Source of the DNA: Rhizobium sp. CFBP 8762
Lineage (GTDB): Bacteria; Pseudomonadota; Alphaproteobacteria; Rhizobiales; Rhizobiaceae
Reading direction: 5' to 3'
NCBI RefSeq assembly: GCF_014841565.1
Contig: NZ_JACYUD010000002.1
Location: 538,628 to 602,627 of the forward strand
DNA: 64,000 bases
The position numbers were made by a program, and so were the translations under genes. Shown in pieces: positions 8,888-15,663 of this stretch (its first letter is position 1; the number at the start of each line of letters is the position of its first letter). Below the pieces are notes generated by a model. It did no database searches and was not told the origin of the DNA. It saw only the letters and a list, made by a program, of their open reading frames with translations.

Positions 8888-9907
8888 TTACTTTCCGACA
8901 GTCATCGCCGACGCCGCGACCTTCGGTCCCAGCTGCTCGGTATAGTTTTTCGCCTCAACAGCCTGTTTCTCGGTGTTGATGGACTCGAAGGTCAGACCAG
9001 CCGCCTTCAGTTTCGCCGCCGTCTCATCCGACGTGACGAAATAGGTCGGCATATAAAGATCCTTCGGCAGTTTCTCGCCATTGGCAAGACGTGCCGCCAC
9101 CGCGATGTTCCAGTATCCGACACGGTACGCGCCGGTCATGACATCCATGACCATCTTGCCGCTATCGATCAGGTCTTTCATCTCCGCGTCACCGTCATAG
9201 CCGCCATAGATCAGCTCCGTACCGGTTGCGCTGGCAACGGAGTCGGCGGCAAGGCACAAACTATCGGAAATACAGGCAATAGCCTTGAGATCAGGATAGG
9301 TGGTGAGCCACGTCTGCGCGGCATTGGTGGCCTTGGCGGCATCCCAGCCGGTTGGCTCCACACCGACAATCTTGATATCGGGGAATTCCTTGGCCATGGT
9401 TTCGACAAAGCCCTTTTCACGCGTATCGGACACGAAATTGCCGCGTGAGCCGACGAGAAGCGCAATCTCTCCCTTCCCGCCAAGTGTCGTGCCAATAGCG
9501 CGTGCGACCATCGCCATGTTCTCGTAATCCGGGTAGAGCGTGGAGAAATTATCGCCCGCTTCCACCTTGTTGCCCATGGTGATGACGGGAATGCCCGCCG
9601 CCGTAGCTTTCTGGATGGCCGGGATCACGGCATTCTTGTCAATCGGATCAATCAGAATGGCGCTGACGCCCTGATTGACGAAGTTCTCGATAATGCCAAC
9701 CTGTTTTTCCAGGCTGCCTTCGGCGCTCTGCCAAGTGGATTTCACGCCGTAGTCGGAGGCTGCTACATCGCCTGCTTCCTTCATACGGACAAAGAACGAG
9801 TTCTGGAGATCGATGGCCGCAAGGCCAAGGACCTTTTCCTGTGCAAGCGATGGCGTGGCCAGTGCAAGGGCAATCAAGGCGACAGATGTTTTGAGAAGTG
9901 TACGCAT
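8888..9907 (-). CDS. CUT2 ABC transporter periplasmic substrate-binding protein
   Basis: A 339-residue Peripla_BP_4 (RbsB-like) protein. The Sec signal peptide is MRTLLKTSVALIALALA followed by TPSLAQ, with cleavage near residue 22. The fold begins VLGLAAIDLQNSFFVRMKEAGD and has the hinge-region AILIDPIDKNAVIPAI, GKGEIALLVGSRG, and IYGGYDGDAEMKDLIDSG typical of sugar-binding members. GGAGGG lies upstream of the ATG. It feeds the fused permease-ATPase and the second permease. The ligand is not known; its operon partners (deacylase, PLP dehydratase, amidohydrolase) argue for a nitrogen-containing compound rather than a plain sugar. Confidence 0.9.
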   Translation of the reverse strand: MRTLLKTSVALIALALATPSLAQEKVLGLAAIDLQNSFFVRMKEAGDVAASDYGVKSTWQSAEGSLEKQVGIIENFVNQGVSAILIDPIDKNAVIPAIQKATAAGIPVITMGNKVEAGDNFSTLYPDYENMAMVARAIGTTLGGKGEIALLVGSRGNFVSDTREKGFVETMAKEFPDIKIVGVEPTGWDAAKATNAAQTWLTTYPDLKAIACISDSLCLAADSVASATGTELIYGGYDGDAEMKDLIDSGKMVMDVMTGAYRVGYWNIAVAARLANGEKLPKDLYMPTYFVTSDETAAKLKAAGLTFESINTEKQAVEAKNYTEQLGPKVAASAMTVGK

Positions 9908-9979
9908 GTTTCGGTTCCCTCCTGCTTTCAGCAGTTTTTGAATGATGACATTCCGGGCGTTTGCCGCCTCTTTGTCTTT

Positions 9980-10007
9980 CTCCTGAAACCGTTTGTGTTT
10001 TCAGGAG
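9980..10007. other. Intercistronic stem-loop upstream of the binding-protein gene
   Basis: Perfect 9-bp arms CTCCTGAAA (9980-9988) and TTTCAGGAG (9999-10007) with a 10-nt loop, 25 nt after the dehydratase stop and about 70 nt before the binding-protein ATG. No U-tract follows on the minus strand. It could be a processing or stability element in the long operon mRNA. A weaker palindrome, ATGCTCTTC/GAAAAGCAT, lies next to it at 10010-10027. Confidence 0.55.
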
Positions 10008-10032
10008 TCATGCTCTTCGAAAAGCATCCGCG

Positions 10033-10971
10033 CTAACCGCCGATGCCATCCACTCCGGCGCCACAAACCAGCCCGGCAATTCTTTCACCTTTCTTCGGTG
10101 TTACAGCACCCGCCATCAGCGCCGCCAGTGAAGCGGCCCCGCTGAGATCGGCAGCGATGCCAAACTCGAACCACAACAGGTCGGCAGCGCGTTGCATGTC
10201 GTCATCCTCGATCAGAACGATGTCATCAACCAGATGCCGCGACGTCTCGTAGATCGCCTCATCCGTACGGCCGCACGCCATGGTCGCTACGCGCGTGGTG
10301 ATCTGCGGCAGACGCACAACCTTACCGGCCTGAAAAGACGCGTGCAGCGTTGGCGAACCGACCGGTTCCACACCGATGATGCGCGCGTCGGGATTGGCGG
10401 CCTTGATCACCTGCGACATGCCCGTAATCAGCCCACCACCGCCGATCGCGATGATATAGACATCGGTTTGCGGGATTTGCTCCAGCATTTCCACAGCCAC
10501 GGTGCCTTGGCCGGACACAATCGCATCATCGGCAAAGGGGTGCATGTAGAACGCGCCGCATTCGCTCGCAAAGGCTTGGGCCGCCTCATGCGCCTCATCC
10601 CAGACGGACCCGGCATAGCGCACATCCGCACCCCATTGTTTGAGCTTGCGCTCCTTGATGGGGCTGGCATTGGTTGGCAGAAAAATGGTTGCCGGAACGC
10701 CACTCTGGCGCGCCATATAGGCGGTGGCAAGGCCGTGATTGCCGCCGGATGCTGCCACCAGACCATTGGCCAACTGCTCCGCCGCCAAGGTCTTTACGCG
10801 GTTGACCGCGCCCCGTGCCTTGAAAGACCCGCTGATCTGCAAGCATTCAAGCTTCAGGTAAAACTCGTCGGGCAGCGTTGCGCCGGCGCAGTGCTCCAGT
10901 TTGAGAACCGGCGTACGACGAATATAGGGTTGAATGCGCTTGGCTGCGGCAGTGATGCTGTCAACTGTCAT
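10033..10971 (-). CDS. PLP-dependent threonine dehydratase-like enzyme (EutB-like)
   Basis: A 312-residue fold-type II PLP enzyme. The Schiff-base Lys is in GSFKARGAVNRV (after LKLECLQ), followed by ASGGNHGLATAY (substrate/PLP loop), the phosphate-binding glycine loop AIGGGGLITGMS, and a C-terminal LVCGAGVDG. It has no ACT domain, so it is catabolic in size. Family members deaminate Thr/Ser or related hydroxy- or amino-acids; EutB of hydroxyectoine use belongs here and, like this gene, sits beside a DoeB-type deacylase. The start at 10971 overlaps the upstream deacylase stop by 11 nt. The operon's RidA would handle the enamine product. I do not assign hydroxyectoine use because the ectoine hydrolase and other eut genes are absent. 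Confidence 0.85.
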   Translation of the reverse strand: MTVDSITAAAKRIQPYIRRTPVLKLEHCAGATLPDEFYLKLECLQISGSFKARGAVNRVKTLAAEQLANGLVAASGGNHGLATAYMARQSGVPATIFLPTNASPIKERKLKQWGADVRYAGSVWDEAHEAAQAFASECGAFYMHPFADDAIVSGQGTVAVEMLEQIPQTDVYIIAIGGGGLITGMSQVIKAANPDARIIGVEPVGSPTLHASFQAGKVVRLPQITTRVATMACGRTDEAIYETSRHLVDDIVLIEDDDMQRAADLLWFEFGIAADLSGAASLAALMAGAVTPKKGERIAGLVCGAGVDGIGG

Positions 10972-12052
10972 CCGGCCCTCCCTCATCGGCAAAGGCCTCA
11001 GGATATTCATTGGCCAGCACGAAGCAGCAATTGCCGGGGCGAACCCGTCCGGGCCAGCGTTTGGCAAACACGGTTCCGTCGATGGGATGGGTCAGTACCA
11101 CCGGTTCGCGTTGCGGGGTGCGCAGAAAATGGATGCGTCCGGCAATATCGCCTTTCTTCACCGTGGCGCCCAGTTCGCTGATCGGCTCAAATACGCCGTC
11201 CTCGTCTGACATGATGTAGCCTTCTGCACCCGGAACTTTCAGCACGCGGGCATTGGCATTGGCTGGCGTATCCAACTCGCCTTTGAGAATACCGGCATGT
11301 TTCAGCACATTGCGGATACCACGACGGCAGATTGCCAGCGCGTCCGGGCTCACCAGACCACCGCCCGCCATTTCGCTGCCAATAACGATCAGGCCCTGCA
11401 AGTTGGCCGACGCGGTCGACGTGCGGGTCTCGCCGAGATTGTCGACCATGACCACAGTCGGCGCACCGAAGGCCAAGGTGGCCTTGATGTTTCGCTTGTG
11501 GCCATCGGGCGTTGGCGAAGGCTCGATGATGGCGCTCGGCAGGATCATCAGTGACGAGCCACCGGAGTGAAGATCGAGAAAGTAATCCGAGATCGGAAAC
11601 AGGCAATCATGCACGTAGGCGGAAATCTGGTTCGTTAGGGTTCCGTTGAAATCGCCGGGAAAGGTGCGGTTGAAGTTCAGCCCATCGACTGGCGAGGTGC
11701 GCGTGCCTGCCTCGACCGCACGCACATTAATGGCAGGAATGGCGATAATGCGTCCGCTGATATCGGCAGGATCAATATCGCGCAGCAACTCGCCCAGCGC
11801 AATCGGGCCTTCATATTCATCACCATGGTTGCCCGCCTCGATCAGAATTGTCGGGCCGACGCCGTTCTTGACAACCGCCAGCGGCACCTGCACCGAACCC
11901 CATGCATCATCATGCGGGGACTGGGGAATGTTGAAAGTGCCGATCTGCTTGCCGTCGCGCTCGAAATCAACCGCTGTGAAGACGCTGTGACGACGCGGAA
12001 CAACCCGGCTGCGTTCGGATGTGACGGTTTTTACCACTGTCAGATTGGTCAT
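10961..12052 (-). CDS. Succinylglutamate desuccinylase/aspartoacylase family deacylase (DoeB-like)
   Basis: A 363-residue zinc M14/AstE-family protein. Zinc-site motifs: AGNHGDEYEGP (His, Glu), NFNRTFPG (Asn/Arg substrate carboxylate binding) and DLHSGGSSL (His). A C-terminal beta-rich domain runs through YIMSDEDGVFEP and GTVFAKRWPGRVRPGNCCFVL. It is closest in pattern to N-acetyl-diaminobutyrate deacetylase (DoeB). It should remove an acyl group from an amino-acid-like amine. It is the first gene of the operon; the ATG at 12052 is chosen over a GTG at 12061 because it gives a better-placed start. It faces the IclR regulator across an inverted repeat at 12093-12126. Confidence 0.85.
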   Translation of the reverse strand: MTNLTVVKTVTSERSRVVPRRHSVFTAVDFERDGKQIGTFNIPQSPHDDAWGSVQVPLAVVKNGVGPTILIEAGNHGDEYEGPIALGELLRDIDPADISGRIIAIPAINVRAVEAGTRTSPVDGLNFNRTFPGDFNGTLTNQISAYVHDCLFPISDYFLDLHSGGSSLMILPSAIIEPSPTPDGHKRNIKATLAFGAPTVVMVDNLGETRTSTASANLQGLIVIGSEMAGGGLVSPDALAICRRGIRNVLKHAGILKGELDTPANANARVLKVPGAEGYIMSDEDGVFEPISELGATVKKGDIAGRIHFLRTPQREPVVLTHPIDGTVFAKRWPGRVRPGNCCFVLANEYPEAFADEGGPDDS

Positions 12053-12092
12053 TGAACCCACTCATTATCTTGTCGTTGAGGTCAGCATGACA

Positions 12093-12126
12093 GTTTTATA
12101 TATGATGTCAAGTTCCGATATAAAAC
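12093..12126. promoter_or_regulatory. Candidate IclR operator in the divergent promoter region
   Basis: A perfect 9-bp inverted repeat: GTTTTATAT at 12093-12101 and ATATAAAAC at 12118-12126, with a 16-bp spacer, midway between the deacylase operon and the IclR gene. A consensus-like TTGACA on the minus strand (12106-12111) falls inside the spacer, where a bound regulator could control operon transcription. The operator role is inferred from position and symmetry. Confidence 0.6.
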
Positions 12127-12183
12127 AGATGACACCATCAATGTTTGTTCTTTATGGTGGGATGCAACGTAAGGATTCGATGT

Positions 12184-12996
12184 ATGAGCACGCTTGAAAA
12201 CGAGCCGGGCAAGCCCGCCTATTCCGCGCCCGCCCTGACCAAGGGGCTGGAAGTGCTGGAACTGCTGGCCGAGGCCCGTAACCCGCTGACAATGAAGGAA
12301 ATTGCCGATGGTCTCGGCCGTTCCAAGAGCGAAATTTTCCGCATGCTCGTGGCCCTTCAGGACCGCGCCTACATTGATCGCGACCCGGAAACCGACGCCT
12401 ATCGTCTGACGGACCGACTGTTTAAACTCGGCCTGCATACGCCAAGCGCGCAGGACTTGATGACCGCGGCGATGCCGGAACTCTCGACTATCGCCTATGA
12501 GTGCCGCCAGTCGCCCCATCTGGTTGTTATCAACCATGGGCTGACCGTGGTGACTGCCGCCGTTCCGGGCGGGGACGACATGTCGTTTACCCTGCGGCTT
12601 GGGTATGGCCGTGTGGCGTCTGATTCCACCTCCGGGCAGGTGATGCTGGCGTTCCAGACCCCGGAGATTGCCGCGCGGATGATGGATGCCTGCGATGCCC
12701 ATGCAGCCAGCCCAATCGACCGGGTAGCGCTTGGCACTTATCTTTCGACGATCCGGGCGCGTGGATACGAGTTGCATGACAGCCGGGATTTTGTCGGCAT
12801 CACCGACATTTGCTGCCCGGTCATGGGCGCCGATGGCAATGCCGTGGCCGCCGTCATCATTGCCTATGTCAATCGCCATCGCCATGAAAATCGTCATGCC
12901 CACACCCTCACCGTGTTGCAGGCGGCGTGCAACCGCATGTCCGCCAAACTGTCAAACCGCATCCGGCCGATGCAGGATTTAGAGCATTTCTGGTGA
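12184..12996 (+). CDS. IclR family transcriptional regulator
   Basis: A 270-residue cytoplasmic DNA-binding protein. The N-terminal winged HTH (KGLEVLELLAEARNPLTMKE, then GLGRSKSEIFRMLVALQ) occupies residues 15-75; the rest is the IclR effector-binding GAF-like domain (LRLGYGRVASDSTSGQVMLA, RGYELHDSRDFVGITDICCPVMG). The ATG at 12184 has AAGGA 8 nt upstream. It is divergent from the nine-gene catabolic operon, so it is the likely specific regulator of that operon. Its last residues (LEHFW) and TGA stop are encoded within the left end of a family B repeat, which suggests the original 3' end was altered by the repeat. Confidence 0.92.
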   Translation: MSTLENEPGKPAYSAPALTKGLEVLELLAEARNPLTMKEIADGLGRSKSEIFRMLVALQDRAYIDRDPETDAYRLTDRLFKLGLHTPSAQDLMTAAMPELSTIAYECRQSPHLVVINHGLTVVTAAVPGGDDMSFTLRLGYGRVASDSTSGQVMLAFQTPEIAARMMDACDAHAASPIDRVALGTYLSTIRARGYELHDSRDFVGITDICCPVMGADGNAVAAVIIAYVNRHRHENRHAHTLTVLQAACNRMSAKLSNRIRPMQDLEHFW

Positions 12997-13104
12997 ACAC
13001 GGGTTCACCGGAAATGCTCTAACCTCTTGTTTTGACGCATTTTCCGGACGTAAAAGCGATTCCGCTTTTCCTGGAAATGCTATAGAGCGCCATCCGATCT
13101 GATT
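12980..13104. repeat. Dispersed repeat, family B full copy joined to a family A half, between convergent genes
   Basis: From left to right: a near-perfect hairpin with AGAGCATTTC/GAAATGCTCT arms (12981-13020), then a module (13022-13085) matching, on the minus strand, the copy at 16706-16810, then GAGCGCCATCCGATCTGATT, matching the second module of family A. Shared words with the 16706 copy include AGCATTTCC, ACGTCCGGA and AATGCG. The element encodes the 3' ends of both the IclR gene and nanEK and probably also acts as a bidirectional terminator. Confidence 0.85.
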
Positions 13105-14608
13105 GGGCCAGATCGGCAATACCGATAATTCCTGCCTCGTGCCCCAGTCGTGCCGCCTGCAACTGCGGCGCTGCCGCCGGACACATGCGCGCAATGTGCT
13201 GCTGCACCCGCTCTATGAAACCGTCGGCCAGTCCCACACCGCCGCCGATGACGATCCGTGCGGGATCCAGCATGACCTGAATATCGCAGCACAGCCGGGC
13301 AAACCGGGCACTGACGGCATCGATAATTCCCATTGCCCAGTCTTCACCTGCAATGGCTGCATCAAACACATACTTTGGCTGACACGCGTGGCCAAGGCGG
13401 TGCGCCTCTGCCGCAATCCATGGGCCGCACAGCGTTGCTTCCAGCGGCTCGTCTCCAACGCGCATCTGGCCGAAATGCCCGGCAAGGCCCTGCATCAGCC
13501 TGCCCTGCGCGACGATACCGCCGCCAAGCCCCGTCGATAGCGTCAGGAAAACCAGATCGGACGGATCGGCACTCGCGCGAAATTCACCCCACGCCGCTGC
13601 CTGCGCATCATTGGCGATGGTCACCGGCACACCGAATATTGCTTCCGCCTGCGCTTGAAGAGGAAAGTCGCCTTCAAGTCCCAGAGTCGCCGTGTTCATG
13701 GCCCTCCATGCACCATTGCGCACAGCGCCTGTTACAGCCATGCCGACCCGCGCATAGCGCCCGCGCCAGAGCAAGGTTGCATCGGAAATAGCACGAAGCC
13801 AGCCATCCGGCTGGCCCGCACGGTCTGTCGCAAACACAACCGTATCCAGCACCGCACCGGCCTGTACCAGAGACGCACGGATTTTCGTGCCACCGAGATC
13901 GACCCCCAACACCATTGGCAACACGACAGGCACGGGTGCATACACCGCATCCAGCGCTCGGGCGAACCAGTCCGTCACATGCTCGGTGCGCGTGATGGCG
14001 GAGCCAACCACCACGCAGGCAGCCCCCGCCTTGGCCGCGGCCTGCGCCTGTTCCGGCGTGCGGATGCGGCCTTCGGCGATTACGTTGGGGGTCAATGCGC
14101 GCAGGCGCGCCACCAGTTCAATATCCGGCTCTGTCGGCTCCGGCCCACCGGTATAGCCGGACATGGTGGAGCCCACATAATCGACACCGGCGGCCAAGGC
14201 CCGCCGCGCGTCGTCCACGGAGGAGCAATCGGCCATTGACAATTTGCCCGCATCGCGCACTGCCTGGGCCAGCGCCTCCACGTTAGCAGGGCGAACCCGG
14301 TCTGTAGCATCGAATGCGATGATATCAGCCCCGGCCTGCGCAAGGGCGAAAACGTCATCAACAAAGGGGGTGATCCGCACCGGGCTATCGGTAAGATCAC
14401 GTTTAACCAGGCCGATGATCGGTGCGGGCGTTGCTTGCCTCACCGCCGCAACATAGCGCGCCGATTCGATACGAACGCCGCGAGCCCCTGCTGACAGTGC
14501 CGCCAGCGCAAAGCCGACCACATAAACGTCGTCGTCCATGGCCCCACCCGGAACCGGCTGGCACGATACAATCAAACCGTTGTTCAAAGATTCTATCTGC
14601 ACGTTCAT
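13019..14608 (-). CDS. nanEK: Bifunctional N-acetylmannosamine-6-P 2-epimerase / ROK kinase (NanE-NanK fusion)
   Basis: 529 residues. Residues 1 to about 225 are a NanE TIM barrel (GLIVSCQPVPGG, PIIGLVKRDL, DIIAFDATDRVRP, VDYVGSTMSGYTGG, VIAEGRIRTPEQAQ, VVVGSAITRTEHVT). Residues about 232-500 are a ROK kinase (VLGVDLGGTKIRASLV phosphate loop, IANDAQAAAWGEF with the catalytic Asp, LSTGLGGGIV). Together they would phosphorylate ManNAc and epimerise ManNAc-6-P to GlcNAc-6-P. The ROK zinc motif CxCGxxGCxE is missing: the segment reads GDEPLEATLCGPWIAAE. About 28 C-terminal residues (after IADLA) are encoded by repeat sequence and are probably not native. No nanA lyase is nearby, so the amino-sugar source is uncertain. 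Divergent from a GntR regulator. Confidence 0.88.
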   Translation of the reverse strand: MNVQIESLNNGLIVSCQPVPGGAMDDDVYVVGFALAALSAGARGVRIESARYVAAVRQATPAPIIGLVKRDLTDSPVRITPFVDDVFALAQAGADIIAFDATDRVRPANVEALAQAVRDAGKLSMADCSSVDDARRALAAGVDYVGSTMSGYTGGPEPTEPDIELVARLRALTPNVIAEGRIRTPEQAQAAAKAGAACVVVGSAITRTEHVTDWFARALDAVYAPVPVVLPMVLGVDLGGTKIRASLVQAGAVLDTVVFATDRAGQPDGWLRAISDATLLWRGRYARVGMAVTGAVRNGAWRAMNTATLGLEGDFPLQAQAEAIFGVPVTIANDAQAAAWGEFRASADPSDLVFLTLSTGLGGGIVAQGRLMQGLAGHFGQMRVGDEPLEATLCGPWIAAEAHRLGHACQPKYVFDAAIAGEDWAMGIIDAVSARFARLCCDIQVMLDPARIVIGGGVGLADGFIERVQQHIARMCPAAAPQLQAARLGHEAGIIGIADLAQSDRMALYSISRKSGIAFTSGKCVKTRG

Positions 14609-14642
14609 CCAGCCTTATCGTTGTCAGAACGCTATGCCAGAT

Positions 14643-14688
14643 AATACCAGATTACAACCAGTTTAATTCCTAAATTTGTACTGGTATT
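14643..14688. promoter_or_regulatory. Candidate GntR operator between nanEK and the regulator
   Basis: Perfect 8-bp inverted arms AATACCAG (14643-14650) and CTGGTATT (14681-14688), 30 bp apart, with a third half-like word ACCAG at 14657-14661. They lie between the nanEK start and the regulator's TATAAT box. Inferred autoregulatory/nanEK operator. Confidence 0.5.
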
Positions 14689-14720
14689 GTCTCTCCTGCT
14701 AAGCGCTTGATAAGTGACGC

Positions 14721-14726
14721 TATAAT
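14721..14726 (+). promoter_or_regulatory. Consensus -10 box upstream of the GntR regulator gene
   Basis: TATAAT at 14721-14726. No strong -35 match is seen at 16-18 bp. It would place the transcription start near 14733 and so favours the TTG start at 14770 over codons further upstream. Confidence 0.45.
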
Positions 14727-14769
14727 GCGCCATATGTTACGTGAGCCATGTAACCGAGGTATCCCACTG

Positions 14770-15540
14770 TTGACCGAGCGCGCCGAGCAAACCGGGGCCA
14801 CCGCCCTTCTGGACCGTCTGGCCGCTGGCATGGAAAGCACGGACGACCACTCGCCAATCTACGCCCGACTGGCGTTGGCACTCGCGCAGGCAATCGATGA
14901 TGGCCATATCGTGCGCGGCGGTAGCCTACCCGGCGAGCGGCTGCTGGCCGAGCGACTGAACATTTCCCGCGTTTCGGTGCGCCGTGCCATTGCGGAACTG
15001 GAAAGCGACGGGCGCGTCAGCCGCCGCCATGGCGCGCGCACCGTGGCGGTGACGCGGGTGCGAAAAGACCTCCCCAATCTCACTGGTTTTTCACAGGATA
15101 TCCGCGCACGCGGCATGGAGCCCAGCGTGTCCTGGATTTTTCGCGGCGCGGTTGTTGGTAGCCTGCATGAAACAATGGCGCTCGGGTTGCCAGCGCACAG
15201 CGAGGTTATCCGGCTGATACGGGTGCGTCTGGCCGATGGCTCCCCCATCGCGCTGGAACGAGCCGTGGTACCAAAATCGATCCTGCCCGACGCCATGCTT
15301 GTCACACATTCACTTTACGACGCGCTGGCGTCTCTGAACGCGACACCGCACCACGGATTCCAGCGCATCCGCGCCGATGTCATGTCGGCAGCCGAGGCAG
15401 AACTGCTACAGGCAGCCCCCATGACCCCCATGCTGGTGGCCGACCGCCGGTGTTTTCTGGAGGATGGGCGCGCCGTGGAGTTTACCGAAACCCGCTACAA
15501 CGGCAGGGTCTACGATTTCATTTCAGATCTGCATATTTAG
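14770..15540 (+). CDS. GntR family (HutC subfamily) transcriptional regulator
   Basis: 256 residues from the chosen start. The N-terminal winged HTH (SPIYARLALALAQAIDDG, then LPGERLLAERLNISRVSVRR, ELESDGRVSRRHGART) is followed by a UTRA effector domain (LTGFSQDIRARGMEPSVSW, VIRLIRVRLADGSPIALERA, VEFTETRYNGRVYDF). Its position opposite nanEK suggests control of amino-sugar use, probably sensing a sugar phosphate as HutC-type NagR proteins do. The TTG at 14770 is chosen because GAGGT lies 9 nt upstream and a TATAAT box at 14721 excludes the more distal starts; an ATG at 14734 is the alternative. The TAG stop is formed at the junction with a family A repeat. Confidence 0.85.
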   Translation: MTERAEQTGATALLDRLAAGMESTDDHSPIYARLALALAQAIDDGHIVRGGSLPGERLLAERLNISRVSVRRAIAELESDGRVSRRHGARTVAVTRVRKDLPNLTGFSQDIRARGMEPSVSWIFRGAVVGSLHETMALGLPAHSEVIRLIRVRLADGSPIALERAVVPKSILPDAMLVTHSLYDALASLNATPHHGFQRIRADVMSAAEAELLQAAPMTPMLVADRRCFLEDGRAVEFTETRYNGRVYDFISDLHI

Positions 15541-15645
15541 AGCATAGTCCGACCGGAGCGCAGCGAGGATCGAAGAGATTATGCTTTAAGACGATAGATT
15601 TAGAGCGCCGATCTGATTCAATCAGATCGAACAGCGCTCTAAAGA
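15538..15645. repeat. Dispersed intergenic repeat, family A, copy 2
   Basis: It begins TAGAGCATAGTCCGACCGGA and aligns throughout with copy 1 (691-795). Hairpin 1 is AGCATAGTC/GATTATGCT with one mismatch. Hairpin 2 is AGAGCGC/GCGCTCT enclosing GATCTGATT-C-AATCAGATC. The first three bases are the stop codon of the GntR gene. It separates convergent genes and may terminate both. Confidence 0.85.
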
Positions 15646-15663
15646 GACCAGTCCGGCACCAGT

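Noticed and set aside
792-12052. Assignment of the first operon to ectoine/hydroxyectoine degradation
   Set aside because: The DoeB- and EutB-like genes fit, but the ectoine hydrolase, EutA, EutC, transaminase and known ectoine transporters are absent, and the importer is CUT2-type.
12112-12116. A GGAAC word on the minus strand before the deacylase operon as an EcfG promoter
   Set aside because: No CGTT occurs at a 16-17 nt spacing.
13019-14608. A complete sialic acid pathway around nanEK
   Set aside because: No N-acetylneuraminate lyase, sialic acid transporter or NagA/NagB is in the window.
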